Source: Streptomyces alboniger (lineage in GTDB: Bacteria > Actinomycetota > Actinomycetes > Streptomycetales > Streptomycetaceae). Taken from it: a stretch of 64,000 bases of DNA. Below are positions 36,381 to 44,711 of this stretch, one piece after another. The position numbers and the translations under genes are program-made. How positions within the stretch are numbered: the stretch's first letter is position 1; each line of letters starts with the position of its first letter. The stretch lies in the NCBI RefSeq assembly GCF_008704395.1, contig NZ_CP023695.1, positions 4,836,001-4,900,000 of the forward strand, in the 5' to 3' direction. The notes beneath the pieces were generated by a model. The model had not been told where the DNA came from. It saw only the letters and a program-made list of their open reading frames with translations, and ran no database searches.

Positions 36381-37658
36381 ATGGACGTCATCTCCGTCAT
36401 CCGCACCAAGCGCGACCGGGGCGAGCTGACCGATGAGCAGATCGACTGGGTCATCGACGCCTACACGCGCGGCGCGGTCGCCGACGAGCAGATGTCGGCC
36501 CTCGCGATGGCGATCCTGCTCAACGGCATGAACCGCAAGGAGATCGCCCGCTGGACCGCCGCGATGATCGCGTCCGGCGAGCGCATGGACTTCTCCTCGC
36601 TCTCCCGCCCCACCGCCGACAAGCACTCCACGGGCGGGGTCGGCGACAAGATCACGCTGCCGCTCGCCCCGCTGGTCGCCGCGTGCGGCGCGGCCGTCCC
36701 GCAGCTGTCGGGCCGCGGTCTCGGCCACACCGGCGGCACCCTGGACAAGCTGGAGGCCATCCCCGGCTGGCGCGCCCTGCTCTCCAACGAGGAGATGCTG
36801 AACGTCCTGGACGGCGTCGGCTCGGTGATCTGCGCGGCGGGCGACGGCCTGGCCCCCGCCGACAAGAAGCTCTACGCCCTGCGCGATGTCACCGGCACGG
36901 TGGAGGCGATCCCGCTGATCGCCTCCTCGATCATGTCCAAGAAGATCGCCGAGGGCACGGGCTCGCTCGTGCTCGACGTGAAGGTCGGCACCGGCGCCTT
37001 CATGAAGAACATCGAGGACGCGCGTGAACTGGCCTCCACGATGGTGGAGCTGGGCACGGACAGCGGCGTCCGCACGGTGGCCCTGCTCACCGACATGTCG
37101 ACCCCGCTCGGCCTGACGGCGGGCAACGCCCTCGAAGTCCGCGAGTCGGTCGAGGTGCTGGCGGGCGGCGGCCCGGCGGATGTGGTGGAACTGACCCTGG
37201 CCCTCGCGCGCGAGATGCTGGACGCGGCCGGCCTGAAGGACGCCGACCCGGCGAAGGCGCTCGCGGACGGCTCGGCGATGGACGTATGGCGCCGGATGAT
37301 CGCGGCGCAGGGCGGAGACCCGGACGCGGAGCTGCCGGTGGCACGGGAGCGGCACGTGGTGACGGCCCCGTCGTCGGGTGTCCTGACCCGCCTCGACGCG
37401 TACGACATCGGCGTCGCGGCCTGGCGCCTGGGCGCGGGCCGCGCGCGCAAGGAGGACGTGGTCCAGGCCGGCGCGGGCGTCGAGCTGCACGCCAAGCCGG
37501 GCGACTCCGTCGAGGCGGGCGCGCCCCTGATGACCCTGCACACGGACACGCCGGAGCGGTTCGCGTACGCGCTGGAGTCGGTGGAGGGGTCGTACGACAT
37601 CGCGCCGTCGGGCACGGACTTCTCGCCGGGGGCGATCGTGCTGGACCGGATCGGCTAG
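36381..37658 (+). CDS. deoA: Thymidine (pyrimidine-nucleoside) phosphorylase
   Basis: 425 residues. N-terminal helical domain VISVIRTKRDRGELTDEQID and MSALAMAILLNGMNRKEIA; phosphate-binding loop DKHSTGGVGDKITLPLAPLV; then LSGRGLGHTGGTLDKLEAIPG, the hallmark of the family; KKLYALRDVTGTVEAIPLI carries the pyrimidine-binding region. It splits thymidine, deoxyuridine and perhaps uridine with phosphate, releasing base and (deoxy)ribose-1-P. GGAAGGA stands 6 bases before ATG 36381. It acts right after cytidine deaminase and feeds the phosphomutase and DeoC. Confidence 0.95.
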   Translation: MDVISVIRTKRDRGELTDEQIDWVIDAYTRGAVADEQMSALAMAILLNGMNRKEIARWTAAMIASGERMDFSSLSRPTADKHSTGGVGDKITLPLAPLVAACGAAVPQLSGRGLGHTGGTLDKLEAIPGWRALLSNEEMLNVLDGVGSVICAAGDGLAPADKKLYALRDVTGTVEAIPLIASSIMSKKIAEGTGSLVLDVKVGTGAFMKNIEDARELASTMVELGTDSGVRTVALLTDMSTPLGLTAGNALEVRESVEVLAGGGPADVVELTLALAREMLDAAGLKDADPAKALADGSAMDVWRRMIAAQGGDPDAELPVARERHVVTAPSSGVLTRLDAYDIGVAAWRLGAGRARKEDVVQAGAGVELHAKPGDSVEAGAPLMTLHTDTPERFAYALESVEGSYDIAPSGTDFSPGAIVLDRIG

Positions 37659-37690
37659 GGGGCGGTCCTCGGGGGCTGGCCGCCGGGCCG

Positions 37691-37743
37691 GCTGCGGGTA
37701 CGTCGTGGCTGATCGCGCAGTTCCCCGCGCCCCTTCGGGGCCC
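37691..37743. repeat. Dispersed Streptomyces intergenic repeat (GATCGCGCAGTTCCCCGCGCCCC type)
   Basis: The stretch around cgcgcagttccccgcgcccc and its flanks is a sequence I know as occurring many times between genes in Streptomyces genomes. Here it fills much of the 188-bp gap after deoA and may act as terminator: GGGGC after CCCC gives a short hairpin with loop TTC. Confidence 0.6.
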
Positions 37744-37846
37744 TCTGTGACCAGCGCTTACTCGTACGGGTGAACGGGATCGGTGGACCGCCGCCGGTCC
37801 CGTTCGGCATGCTGGGATCGGTGACGCACCGAAAGAGGAGACCGCC

Positions 37847-38431
37847 ATGAGCGCACTCACCGTAGGCCACGGATCGGGGCAGGACTGGGACGACCTCGTC
37901 CGGCTCTGGGAGGAGATGGAGTGGCCCGAGGGCAGCAAGGTGGAGATCATCGAAGGGGTCATCACCGTGTCGCCTAGCCCGGCCAATCGCCACAATCTCG
38001 TCACGGAGAAGGTGCAGCGCCTGTTGTACTCCGTGCTTCCGGATGACTGGGGCGTCTTTCAGACCCTGTCCGTCGCCGTGCCCTCGAAGCTCGGCATGTT
38101 CATCCCCGACCTCGTTGTGATCCCCCTCGCGGAAGTGGAAGCTCCGGGGACGTATGTTCCGGCCGGTGCCGCCGAACTCGTGGTCGAGGTGACGTCCCCC
38201 TCCAACGCCCGCCACGACCGCATCAGCAAGCCCGCCGCCTACGCCGCCGCCGGCGTCCCCCTCTACCTCCTCATCGACCGCTGGGCCTCCGGCGGCCCCA
38301 CCATCACCCTGTACGGCGAGCCCAGGGGCGATGTCTACCGAGTCCTGAGGGCCTGCAAGTTCGGCGAGCCCATCAAGCTCCCCGAGCCTTTCGACCTGGA
38401 CCTCGACACGAGCGCGTTCCCCCAGGACTGA
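37847..38431 (+). CDS. Uma2-family (PD-(D/E)XK fold) putative endonuclease
   Basis: 194 residues. The Uma2 pattern is present: KVEIIEGVITVSPSPANRH (opening Glu/Gly and Pro-Ser), FIPDLVVIPL (catalytic Asp), ELVVEVTSPSNARHDRISK (Glu-x-Val-Ser/Thr-Pro with Asp and Lys) and YAAAGVPLYLLIDR. The family is a restriction-nuclease-like fold that is abundant in Streptomyces and cyanobacteria; its biological role is unclear. ATG 37847 follows GAGGAG 6-7 bases upstream. It stands alone; some relatives are present in dozens of copies per genome. Confidence 0.88.
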   Translation: MSALTVGHGSGQDWDDLVRLWEEMEWPEGSKVEIIEGVITVSPSPANRHNLVTEKVQRLLYSVLPDDWGVFQTLSVAVPSKLGMFIPDLVVIPLAEVEAPGTYVPAGAAELVVEVTSPSNARHDRISKPAAYAAAGVPLYLLIDRWASGGPTITLYGEPRGDVYRVLRACKFGEPIKLPEPFDLDLDTSAFPQD

Positions 38432-38584
38432 CCGCGGACGGGGCGTCGACCTGCTAGGACGCGATGAGGCGGCTGGTGAAGCCTGCGGTGAGGAGGCTTT
38501 CGTACGCGGCATGGACGTCGTCCGGCTGCTCTTGGCGTAGGAGCGACGCGCCATATGCGGCTTGGAGACCGGCAGCACTGAGGT

Positions 38585-38681
38585 AGCCCGCCTCCTGAAC
38601 GAGCAGCCCGCCTCCTGAACGAGCAGCCCGCCTTCTGAACGGCACAGTCCGCCCCCTGGACGAGGCAGCCCACCCCCGAAG
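38585..38681. repeat. 20-bp tandem repeat array, partly degenerate
   Basis: The unit AGCCCGCCTCCTGAACGAGC is present at 38585-38604 and 38605-38624, then with one change from 38625. Two weaker copies continue to about 38681. It sits in the 252-bp gap between the Uma2 and STAS genes. A minus-strand frame ending at 38454 runs through the gap and contains AAYGASLLRQEQPDDVHAAY, which looks more protein-like than chance, perhaps a relic of a small gene. Confidence 0.7.
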
Positions 38682-38683
38682 CG

Positions 38684-39082
38684 ATGAGTTCCGCCCGACC
38701 GGACGGTCAACCCTGCGTGGCCGATTCCGAAGCGAACCTCATCCATGTCGCGGGGCCCCTGCGCCCGGGCGACGTCCCGTCCCTGTGCGAGCAGGTCACG
38801 GCCGCCCGGCACGGGCCCGGAGACGTCATCTGTGATGTCTCCGCCGTCACCACCGCCGACCTCACCACCGTCGACGCCATCGCCCGCCTGCACCTCGCCG
38901 CCCGCAGGGCCGGGGGCGGGATCCGCCTGAGGAATCCCGCCCCCGCCCTGCTGGCACTGCTGGGCCTCGTCGGCCTTGTCGAACTGCTCGGGCTAGTCGT
39001 CGAGATGGAGGGGCACCCCGAACAGCGGGAACCACCGCTCGGTGTCCAGGAAGCAGTGGAAGCCGGCGATGCGTCCCTCTGA
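38684..39082 (+). CDS. STAS-domain protein (anti-sigma factor antagonist-like)
   Basis: 132 residues. A STAS fold spans about 15-105: NLIHVAGPLRPGDVPSLCEQ, DVICDVSAVTTADLTTVDAI (the place of the phosphorylatable Ser/Thr loop) and IARLHLAARRAGGGIRLRNP, then ALLALLGLVGLVELLGL. STAS proteins bind anti-sigma factors or act in phosphorelays. The last 30 residues (EMEGHPEQREPPLGVQEAVE) are encoded opposite the 3' end of the sigma factor gene, overlapping it by 90 bp. I recall similar PEQRE-type tails in other Streptomyces STAS proteins, so the overlap may be conserved. Confidence 0.75.
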   Translation: MSSARPDGQPCVADSEANLIHVAGPLRPGDVPSLCEQVTAARHGPGDVICDVSAVTTADLTTVDAIARLHLAARRAGGGIRLRNPAPALLALLGLVGLVELLGLVVEMEGHPEQREPPLGVQEAVEAGDASL

Positions 39083-39976
39083 GATCTCGATGACCTGGAT
39101 CGACCAGGGCATGAAGCCGCCGTTGTCGGGGTCGGGCTTGTACTGCGCGAAGCCCGGCGTGCCGTTCACGTCCACCGGCAGCAGGCGGCCGTTGGCACAC
39201 GCGGCGCCCATCGTGGACATGAAGCCGGTGATGTCCGCCGTGCCGCGCAGCCACAGGTCGAACGGCGGCATCGTCATGACGGCGTCCTCGGCGAGCAGCG
39301 CGGTCAGCGCTGCCATGTCGTACCCCTCGAAGGCGGCGACATAGCGCTCCAGGAGCTTCTGCTGCTCCTCGTCCAGCGGATCGGAGACGGCCGTGTCGTC
39401 CTCCGGCCGCTCGGCGAGGGTGGCGCGGGCCCGCTGGAGCGCGCTGTTCACCGAGGCGACGGAGGTGTCGATCAGCTCGGCGACCTCGCTGGCCTTCCAG
39501 GCGAGGACCTCGCGCAGGATCAGCACCGCCCGCTGCTTGGGCGGCAGGTTCTGGAGGGCCGCGACGAAGGCCAGGCGCACCGACTCCTTGGCGACGGCGG
39601 CCTCGGCGGGGTCACCCGGCGTCGGCAGGATGCGGGCGTCGGGCATCGGCTCCAGCCAGGTGTTGTCCGGACGCGGGGTGAGCGCCGCCTGCGCCAGCGG
39701 GGCGGCGGCTGTCAGGTCCATGGGGCGGGCGCGGCGGTTGCCCGCGTTCAGCATGTCCAGGCAGACGTTGGTCGCGATTCTGTACAGCCATGAGCGGACG
39801 CTGGAGCGGCCCTCGAACTTCTCGAAGCTGCGCCAGGCCCGCACCATCGTGTCCTGCACGGCGTCCTCGGCCTCGAAGGCCGAGCCCAGCATCCGATAGC
39901 AGTACCCGGTCAGCTCGACCCGGTACTTCTCCAGCGTGACGTCCAGATCGGCCGTCGTCCCTGCGATGTCGCTCAT
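38993..39976 (-). CDS. ECF sigma factor with C-terminal SnoaL-like domain (SigG/SigJ type)
   Basis: 327 residues from ATG 39976. Region 2 includes LTGYCYRMLGSAFEAEDAVQ and WLYRIATNVCLDML; region 4 includes LPPKQRAVLILREVLAWKAS and VASVNSALQRARATL. A C-terminal NTF2/SnoaL_2 domain (about 205-320) contains LLERYVAAFEGYDMAALTAL, MPPFDLWLRGTADI and WFPLFGVPLHLDD. In such ECF groups the extension replaces a separate anti-sigma factor and affects activity. It converges with and overlaps the STAS gene. Upstream in-frame codons to 40030 are open but the G-rich ribosome site favours 39976. Confidence 0.9.
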   Translation of the reverse strand: MSDIAGTTADLDVTLEKYRVELTGYCYRMLGSAFEAEDAVQDTMVRAWRSFEKFEGRSSVRSWLYRIATNVCLDMLNAGNRRARPMDLTAAAPLAQAALTPRPDNTWLEPMPDARILPTPGDPAEAAVAKESVRLAFVAALQNLPPKQRAVLILREVLAWKASEVAELIDTSVASVNSALQRARATLAERPEDDTAVSDPLDEEQQKLLERYVAAFEGYDMAALTALLAEDAVMTMPPFDLWLRGTADITGFMSTMGAACANGRLLPVDVNGTPGFAQYKPDPDNGGFMPWSIQVIEISEGRIAGFHCFLDTERWFPLFGVPLHLDD

Positions 39977-40124
39977 CCCAACCCACCCCTGCGGCTTCCG
40001 AGAAGGGCCCGACAGTGAGGCCCGACACACCGGAAGCTACCGCAGCCCACTGACAACGGCCGCCGGAGTGGGAAAACCCGCAGGTGAAATCAGCGCACGC
40101 CCGAATGCGGCAGGGGAGAAGAAC

Positions 40125-41411
40125 TCAGCAGGAGCGGGCCACCAGCCCCCGACGCCGCTCCACCCGCGCCACGTGGGAGCCCCACACCGTCACCGACACG
40201 ACGCCGGTCACCGCGAGCAGACCGAGCGCCACGGTCCCGCCCCAGCCGCCCGCGTGGAAGGCGACGGCGCCGAGCGTGCCGCCCGCGCTGGAGCCCAGGT
40301 AGTACGCGGACTGGTAGAGCGCCGACGCCTGCGCCCGCCCGGTGGTGGCCGTACGGCTCACCGACGAGGACGCGACCGCGTGCCCCGCGAAGAACCCCGC
40401 GGTGATCAGCACGAGCCCCAGCAGCACCAGGACCAGCGAGGCCGAGAGGGACAGCAGCAGCCCGCCCGCCGTCGTGCCCACCGCCAGGTACAGCGCCCCG
40501 CGCCGCCCGAGCCGCGCCACGAGCTTTCCGGCCGCCGCGGAGGAGACCGTACCGACGAGGTAGACGAGGAAGATCGAGCCGATGACGCCCTGGGGGAGCG
40601 AGAACGGCGCCTCGGTGAGCCGGTATCCGATCACCGTGTACACCGCGCCGAAGACGGTCATGAACAGCGCGCCGATCGCGTACAGCCTGCACAGAAGCGG
40701 GTTGGACAGATGCGTACGCACCGTGCGCGCGAGGGACTTGGGGCTGAGCGAGCCCGGCGTGAAGTGCCGCGGCGCGGGCAGCAGCGCGCGGAAGGCGACC
40801 GCGCACAGCACCGCGAGGACGCCGACGACGGCGAGCGCCGCGCGCCAGCCCCAGGCCTGCGCGGCCCAGCCCGTGACGATGCGCCCGCTCATGCCGCCGA
40901 TGGAGTTGCCCGCCACGAACATGCCGATCGCCCCGACCAGCGCCTTGGGCCGCACCTCCTCGGCGAGGAACGCCATCGCGGACGCCGGAAGCCCGGCGAG
41001 GGCCGCGCCCTGCACCGCGCGCAGCGCGATGAGCACCTCGACCGACGGGGCGAAGGGGATGAGGAGCCCGACCACCACCGCGACGGTCAGGGACGCGGTC
41101 ATCACCGCACGCCGCCCGAAGCGCTCGCTGAGCGCGCTCAGCGGAAGGACGAGGAGAGCCAGTGCGCCCGTGGCCGCCGAGACCGTCCAGCTCGCCGTGC
41201 TCGCGCTCGCGCCGAAGTCGGCGGAGAGCAGCGGCAGCAGGGCCTGCGTGGAGTAGAGGAGGGCGAAGGTCGCGACGCCCGCGAGGAAGAGCGCGAAGCT
41301 CATCCGGCGGTAGCCGGGACCGCCCGGTGTCAGACGGGAATCGGCGGCAGGGGATGACGGAGTGAGGGCGACCGCATGGGTGGCGGACGCCCCGCTACTG
41401 GCAGGAGGCAT
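40125..41411 (-). CDS. MFS transporter, 12 TM (DHA1-like, YnfM type)
   Basis: 428 residues from ATG 41411, which has AGGAGG-like sequence in reverse position only weakly; the longer frame to 41552 runs over the divergent LysR promoter and is unlikely. Twelve membrane segments begin at about residue 38 (FALFLAGVATFALLYSTQAL). Motif A-like ALSERFGRRAVMTASL and AVQGAALAGLPASAMAFL, then GWRAALAVVGVLAVLCAV, are typical of drug or metabolite exporters of the DHA1/YnfM group. It is divergent from the LysR gene at 41474 with only 62 bp between, so the two promoters overlap and the regulator probably controls it. Confidence 0.88.
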   Translation of the reverse strand: MPPASSGASATHAVALTPSSPAADSRLTPGGPGYRRMSFALFLAGVATFALLYSTQALLPLLSADFGASASTASWTVSAATGALALLVLPLSALSERFGRRAVMTASLTVAVVVGLLIPFAPSVEVLIALRAVQGAALAGLPASAMAFLAEEVRPKALVGAIGMFVAGNSIGGMSGRIVTGWAAQAWGWRAALAVVGVLAVLCAVAFRALLPAPRHFTPGSLSPKSLARTVRTHLSNPLLCRLYAIGALFMTVFGAVYTVIGYRLTEAPFSLPQGVIGSIFLVYLVGTVSSAAAGKLVARLGRRGALYLAVGTTAGGLLLSLSASLVLVLLGLVLITAGFFAGHAVASSSVSRTATTGRAQASALYQSAYYLGSSAGGTLGAVAFHAGGWGGTVALGLLAVTGVVSVTVWGSHVARVERRRGLVARSC

Positions 41412-41473
41412 GCCACGAACGTACGACTCTCTTTTTGATGCGTCCAATGCATGGAAACGCCATAATCGTTCCC

Positions 41474-42478
41474 ATGCCGCATCAGCAGAGGTCACAGCCG
41501 CGCCTGTCACACAACAGTGACGTGGAGGACATCGTGACGCTGCTTGCGCCACGCCTCGCGTACTTCGCCGGCGTCGCCCGCACCGAGCACGTCACGCGCG
41601 CCGCGCAGGAGATGCAGATCCCCCAGTCGACGCTCTCCCGCGCACTCGTACGTCTCGAACAGGACCTCGGCGTCGACCTGTTCGCCCGCCGCGGCCGCAC
41701 CGTCTCGCTCACCCCGTCCGGCCGCACCTTCCTCGCCTCGGTCGAGCGGGCGCTCGGCGAGGTGGAGCGCGCGGCCGAGTCGGTGCGCGCCGACGCCGAC
41801 CCGGCCTCGGGAAAGGTCGCCTTCGGGTTCCTGCACACCATGGGCTCGGAGACCGTGCCCGGCCTGATCCGCGCCTTCCGCGCCGACCACCCCCGGGTGC
41901 GCTTCAGCCTCGTGCAGAACTACGGCGAGGCGATGCTGGAGCGCCTGCGCGCGGGCGAGCTGGACCTCTGCCTCACCTCTCCCGTGCCCGACGCCCCCGA
42001 CCTGGTCGCCCGCCGCCTCGACGAGCAACGCCTGCGCCTGGTCGTGCCCGACGACCACCGCCTCGCCGCCCGCAAGCGGATCCGCCTCGCCGAGGCCGCC
42101 GACGAGGCCTTCGTGACCCTGGAGCCCGGCTACGGCCTGCGCCGCATCACGGACGACCTCTGCCAGGAGGCGGGCTTCAAGCCCCGCGTGGCCTTCGAGG
42201 GGGAGGAGGCGGAGACCCTGCGCGGCCTGGTGGCGGCGGGCCTGGGAGTGGCCCTGCTGCCCCCGCCGGCCGTACCCCGCCCGGGAGTCGTCGAACTGAC
42301 GGTGACGGGCCAGCGGGCGGTACGGGAGATCGGCGTGGCCTGGCTGGGCGGTCACCCGGACACCCCGCCGGTGGCGGCGTTCAAGGAGTTCCTGCTGAGC
42401 AGAAAGGGAAAACTGCTTCAGCAGGCCGGCGTGCACCAGCCCGGCCCCGGCGGGAGTTCAAGCCCGTCCGGCGATTGA
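41474..42478 (+). CDS. LysR-family transcriptional regulator
   Basis: 334 residues from ATG 41474. A longer polar N-terminus precedes the DNA-binding domain: YFAGVARTEHVTRAAQEM, IPQSTLSRALVRLEQDLG and LTPSGRTFLASVERAL. The effector domain has FGFLHTMGSETVPGLIRAF and VAAGLGVALLPPPAVP. It is divergent from the MFS gene. Its last codons (PGGSSSPSGD) are drawn from a dispersed intergenic repeat, so the natural C-terminus may have been extended by that insertion. GTG or other later starts are possible but remove little. Confidence 0.9.
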   Translation: MPHQQRSQPRLSHNSDVEDIVTLLAPRLAYFAGVARTEHVTRAAQEMQIPQSTLSRALVRLEQDLGVDLFARRGRTVSLTPSGRTFLASVERALGEVERAAESVRADADPASGKVAFGFLHTMGSETVPGLIRAFRADHPRVRFSLVQNYGEAMLERLRAGELDLCLTSPVPDAPDLVARRLDEQRLRLVVPDDHRLAARKRIRLAEAADEAFVTLEPGYGLRRITDDLCQEAGFKPRVAFEGEEAETLRGLVAAGLGVALLPPPAVPRPGVVELTVTGQRAVREIGVAWLGGHPDTPPVAAFKEFLLSRKGKLLQQAGVHQPGPGGSSSPSGD

Positions 42479-42489
42479 GGACGAACACG
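42458..42489. repeat. Dispersed Streptomyces repeat (CCCGTCCGGCGATTGAGGAC type)
   Basis: agcccgtccggcgattgagg and flanks at 42458-42489 match a sequence I recall as frequent at gene ends in Streptomyces. It covers the LysR stop codon and may be a mobile or terminator-like element. Confidence 0.6.
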
Positions 42490-42524
42490 GCGAAGCCGGT
42501 GATCGACCGCGCCCCGGCGCCGGC

Positions 42525-43289
42525 TCACCGCCGAAGCGACCGCCCGAACCCCGAGGCGAGCGGCATCCGCAACCCCAAGGGCGGCGGCGCGGCCAACGCG
42601 TCCTCCAACGGCCGCGCGAAATCCGTACCGAAGAGCGTCCCCCGCACGAAGTCCGAGGCCAGCGCGAGGACTTCGTCCTGGTGCTGATGAAGCCGGTGCC
42701 CGTCGGAGTGCACCTCGAACCGGCACACGTCACGGTTCGTCTTCTTCGCCCGCTCCGCCAGCCGGAACGACAGCTCGGGATCGGTCCGCTCGTCGTTCGT
42801 GCCGTGCACGATCAGAACCCGCCGCCCCGCGAGCTGCTTCACCGGCTCGGGCGGCGCCGCCATGTCGTCCTCGGGCAGCCAAGGGGCGATGGCGAGCACG
42901 GAGTTGACCGCGCGGTGCCCGGCCGCCCGCAGCGCCGCCCGGCCGCCCATGTCCACCCCGGCCAGGCAGACGGGGACATCGCCGTAGAGGCGTACGACCT
43001 CGTCCGCCGCCCAGGCCGTGTCCTCGGCGAGCTGGGCCTGCGCGCCGTTCCAACCCCGGCAGCGGTAGCGCACGACATGCGCGGCGAGCCCGTCCGCCCG
43101 CCCGTCGTGGGCCAGCCTGCGCCCCAGCGCGCGCACGGCGCCGGCGGCCAGCGGCGAGGGTCTGCGCGTGGAGGTCTCGGCGCCGCCGGGCAGCAGAAGG
43201 GCCACGCCGCCCACCGCCGAAGGGGCCGCTTTGATCACTCGCCCGAGCCTCGGCGTGCCCGCGGGCCCCGCCGTCCCTTGCTGTGCCAT
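42525..43289 (-). CDS. Alpha/beta hydrolase with Asp at nucleophile position
   Basis: 254 residues. The core strands are VALLLPGG, VPVCLAGVDMGGRAALRAAG, RVLIVHGTNDERTDPELS and FEVHSDGHRLH. The nucleophile elbow is GVDMGG rather than GxSxG, while an acid (Asp in GTNDERTD) and a His (DGH) are in place, giving an Asp-Asp/Glu-His set as in haloalkane dehalogenases and epoxide hydrolases. No clear cap domain is seen. The family reading otherwise is dienelactone-hydrolase-like. It is divergent from adenosine deaminase, 102 bp away, but has no obvious nucleoside role. Confidence 0.8.
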   Translation of the reverse strand: MAQQGTAGPAGTPRLGRVIKAAPSAVGGVALLLPGGAETSTRRPSPLAAGAVRALGRRLAHDGRADGLAAHVVRYRCRGWNGAQAQLAEDTAWAADEVVRLYGDVPVCLAGVDMGGRAALRAAGHRAVNSVLAIAPWLPEDDMAAPPEPVKQLAGRRVLIVHGTNDERTDPELSFRLAERAKKTNRDVCRFEVHSDGHRLHQHQDEVLALASDFVRGTLFGTDFARPLEDALAAPPPLGLRMPLASGFGRSLRR

Positions 43290-43363
43290 GACAGAACAGT
43301 GTCAGAAGGCATGGTGTACGCCACCCGTCCGCCGGGTCACTGTTACGTATCGACCAGTGAGTT

Positions 43364-43385
43364 CTACGCGCGTAGGCGCTAGAGT
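43364..43385 (+). promoter_or_regulatory. Nucleoside operator site 5 and leaderless add promoter
   Basis: CTACGCGCGTAG (43364-43375) is a perfect 12-bp palindrome. A -10 hexamer TAGAGT (43380-43385) follows 4 bases later and ends 6 bases before ATG 43392, so the message probably begins at the start codon. Confidence 0.78.
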
Positions 43386-43391
43386 GCCGAA

Positions 43392-44561
43392 ATGACGAGC
43401 CAGACACACACGACCGGTCACACGGACCGTGAAACGCCCAGCGCCGAACAGATCCGCCGCGCCCCCAAGGTGCTCCTCCACGACCACCTCGACGGCGGCC
43501 TGCGCCCCGGCACGATCGTCGACCTCGCCCGCGACTGCGGCTACGAGGGACTGCCCGAGACCGACCCCGACAAGCTCGGGATCTGGTTCCGCGAGGCGGC
43601 CGACTCCGGTTCCCTGGAGCGCTATCTGGAGACCTTCGCCCACACCTGCGCGGTGATGCAGACGAAGGACGCCCTCAAGCGGGTGGCCGCCGAGTGCGCC
43701 GTAGACCTCGCCGAGGACGGCGTGGTCTACGCCGAGATCCGCTACGCCCCCGAGCAGCACCTGGAGAACGGCCTCACGCTCGAAGAGGTCGTCGAGGCGG
43801 TCAACGAAGGCTTCCGCGAGGGCGAGCGTCGCGCGAAGGCGAGCGGCCACCGCATCCGCGTCGGCGCGCTGCTCACCGCCATGCGGCACGCCGCCCGCGC
43901 GCTGGAGATCGCCGAGCTGGCCAACCGCTACCGCGATCTGGGCGTCGTCGGCTTCGACATCGCGGGCGCCGAGGCGGGCTTCCCTCCCACCCGCCACCTC
44001 GACGCCTTCGAGTTCCTCAAGCGCGAGAACAACCACTTCACGATCCACGCGGGTGAGGCCTTCGGCCTGCCGTCGATCTGGCAGGCCCTCCAGTGGTGCG
44101 GCGCCGACCGCCTCGGCCACGGCGTGCGCATCATCGACGACATCGAGATCGCCGACGACGGCACCGTCAAGCTCGGCCGCCTCGCGTCGTACGTACGGGA
44201 CAAGCGCATCCCGCTGGAGCTCTGCCCGACGTCCAACCTCCAGACGGGTGCCGCCACCTCCTACGCCGAGCACCCCATCGGCCTCCTGCGCAAGCTGCAC
44301 TTCCGAGCCACGGTGAACACCGACAACCGTCTGATGTCGGGCACCAGCATGAGCCGCGAATTCGAGCACCTGGTCGGCACGTTCGGCTACACGCTCGATG
44401 ACATGCAATGGTTCACAGTCAATGCGATGAAATCAGCGTTCATTCCTTTCGATGAACGGCTGGCCATGATCAGTGATGTGATCAAGCCCGGCTATGCCGA
44501 GCTGAAGTCCGAATGGCTGTTCCGCCAGACGGTCTCGACCAGCGCGTCTGCCGGGAGCTAG
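43392..44561 (+). CDS. add: Adenosine deaminase
   Basis: 389 residues. Zinc ligands are in [13 protein letters not shown] (HxH), [10 protein letters not shown] (His and catalytic Glu), [11 protein letters not shown] and [14 protein letters not shown], where the last Asp-Asp pair of animal enzymes reads Asp-Asn; actinobacterial enzymes share this as I recall. The reaction is adenosine or deoxyadenosine to inosine or deoxyinosine plus ammonia, feeding purine nucleoside phosphorylase. No ribosome-binding site precedes the ATG; see the leaderless promoter. A strong terminator follows at 44594-44621. Confidence 0.95.
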   Translation: MTSQTHTTGHTDRETPSAEQIRRAPKVLLHDHLDGGLRPGTIVDLARDCGYEGLPETDPDKLGIWFREAADSGSLERYLETFAHTCAVMQTKDALKRVAAECAVDLAEDGVVYAEIRYAPEQHLENGLTLEEVVEAVNEGFREGERRAKASGHRIRVGALLTAMRHAARALEIAELANRYRDLGVVGFDIAGAEAGFPPTRHLDAFEFLKRENNHFTIHAGEAFGLPSIWQALQWCGADRLGHGVRIIDDIEIADDGTVKLGRLASYVRDKRIPLELCPTSNLQTGAATSYAEHPIGLLRKLHFRATVNTDNRLMSGTSMSREFEHLVGTFGYTLDDMQWFTVNAMKSAFIPFDERLAMISDVIKPGYAELKSEWLFRQTVSTSASAGS

Positions 44562-44593
44562 CGGGTCGTATCGCGTCCTTGCGCGATGTGTCG

Positions 44594-44621
44594 GCGGCCG
44601 GGTTCTTCGTCACCCGGCCGC
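44594..44621 (+). terminator. add terminator
   Basis: GCGGCCGGGT (44594-44603) pairs with ACCCGGCCGC (44612-44621), 8-nt loop, followed by TTTT at 44622-44625: a classical intrinsic terminator. Confidence 0.85.
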
Positions 44622-44711
44622 TTTTCGCTGCCCGCGGGCCGTGATCGGCGGTGTTTACGGTCGTTGAACCGCGCAGATCCCCGTCATCGAATTCGCAAGG
44701 ACGCATTGAAG

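Noticed and set aside
37691..37743. Novel non-coding RNA after deoA
   Set aside because: The sequence is a widespread Streptomyces intergenic repeat as I recall it; no promoter is visible.
38585..38681. CRISPR array
   Set aside because: The repeats are directly adjacent without spacers and no cas gene is present.
41412..41552. Extended N-terminus of the MFS gene to 41552
   Set aside because: It runs through the divergent LysR start and lacks similarity to the family; ATG 41411 gives a normal first membrane segment.
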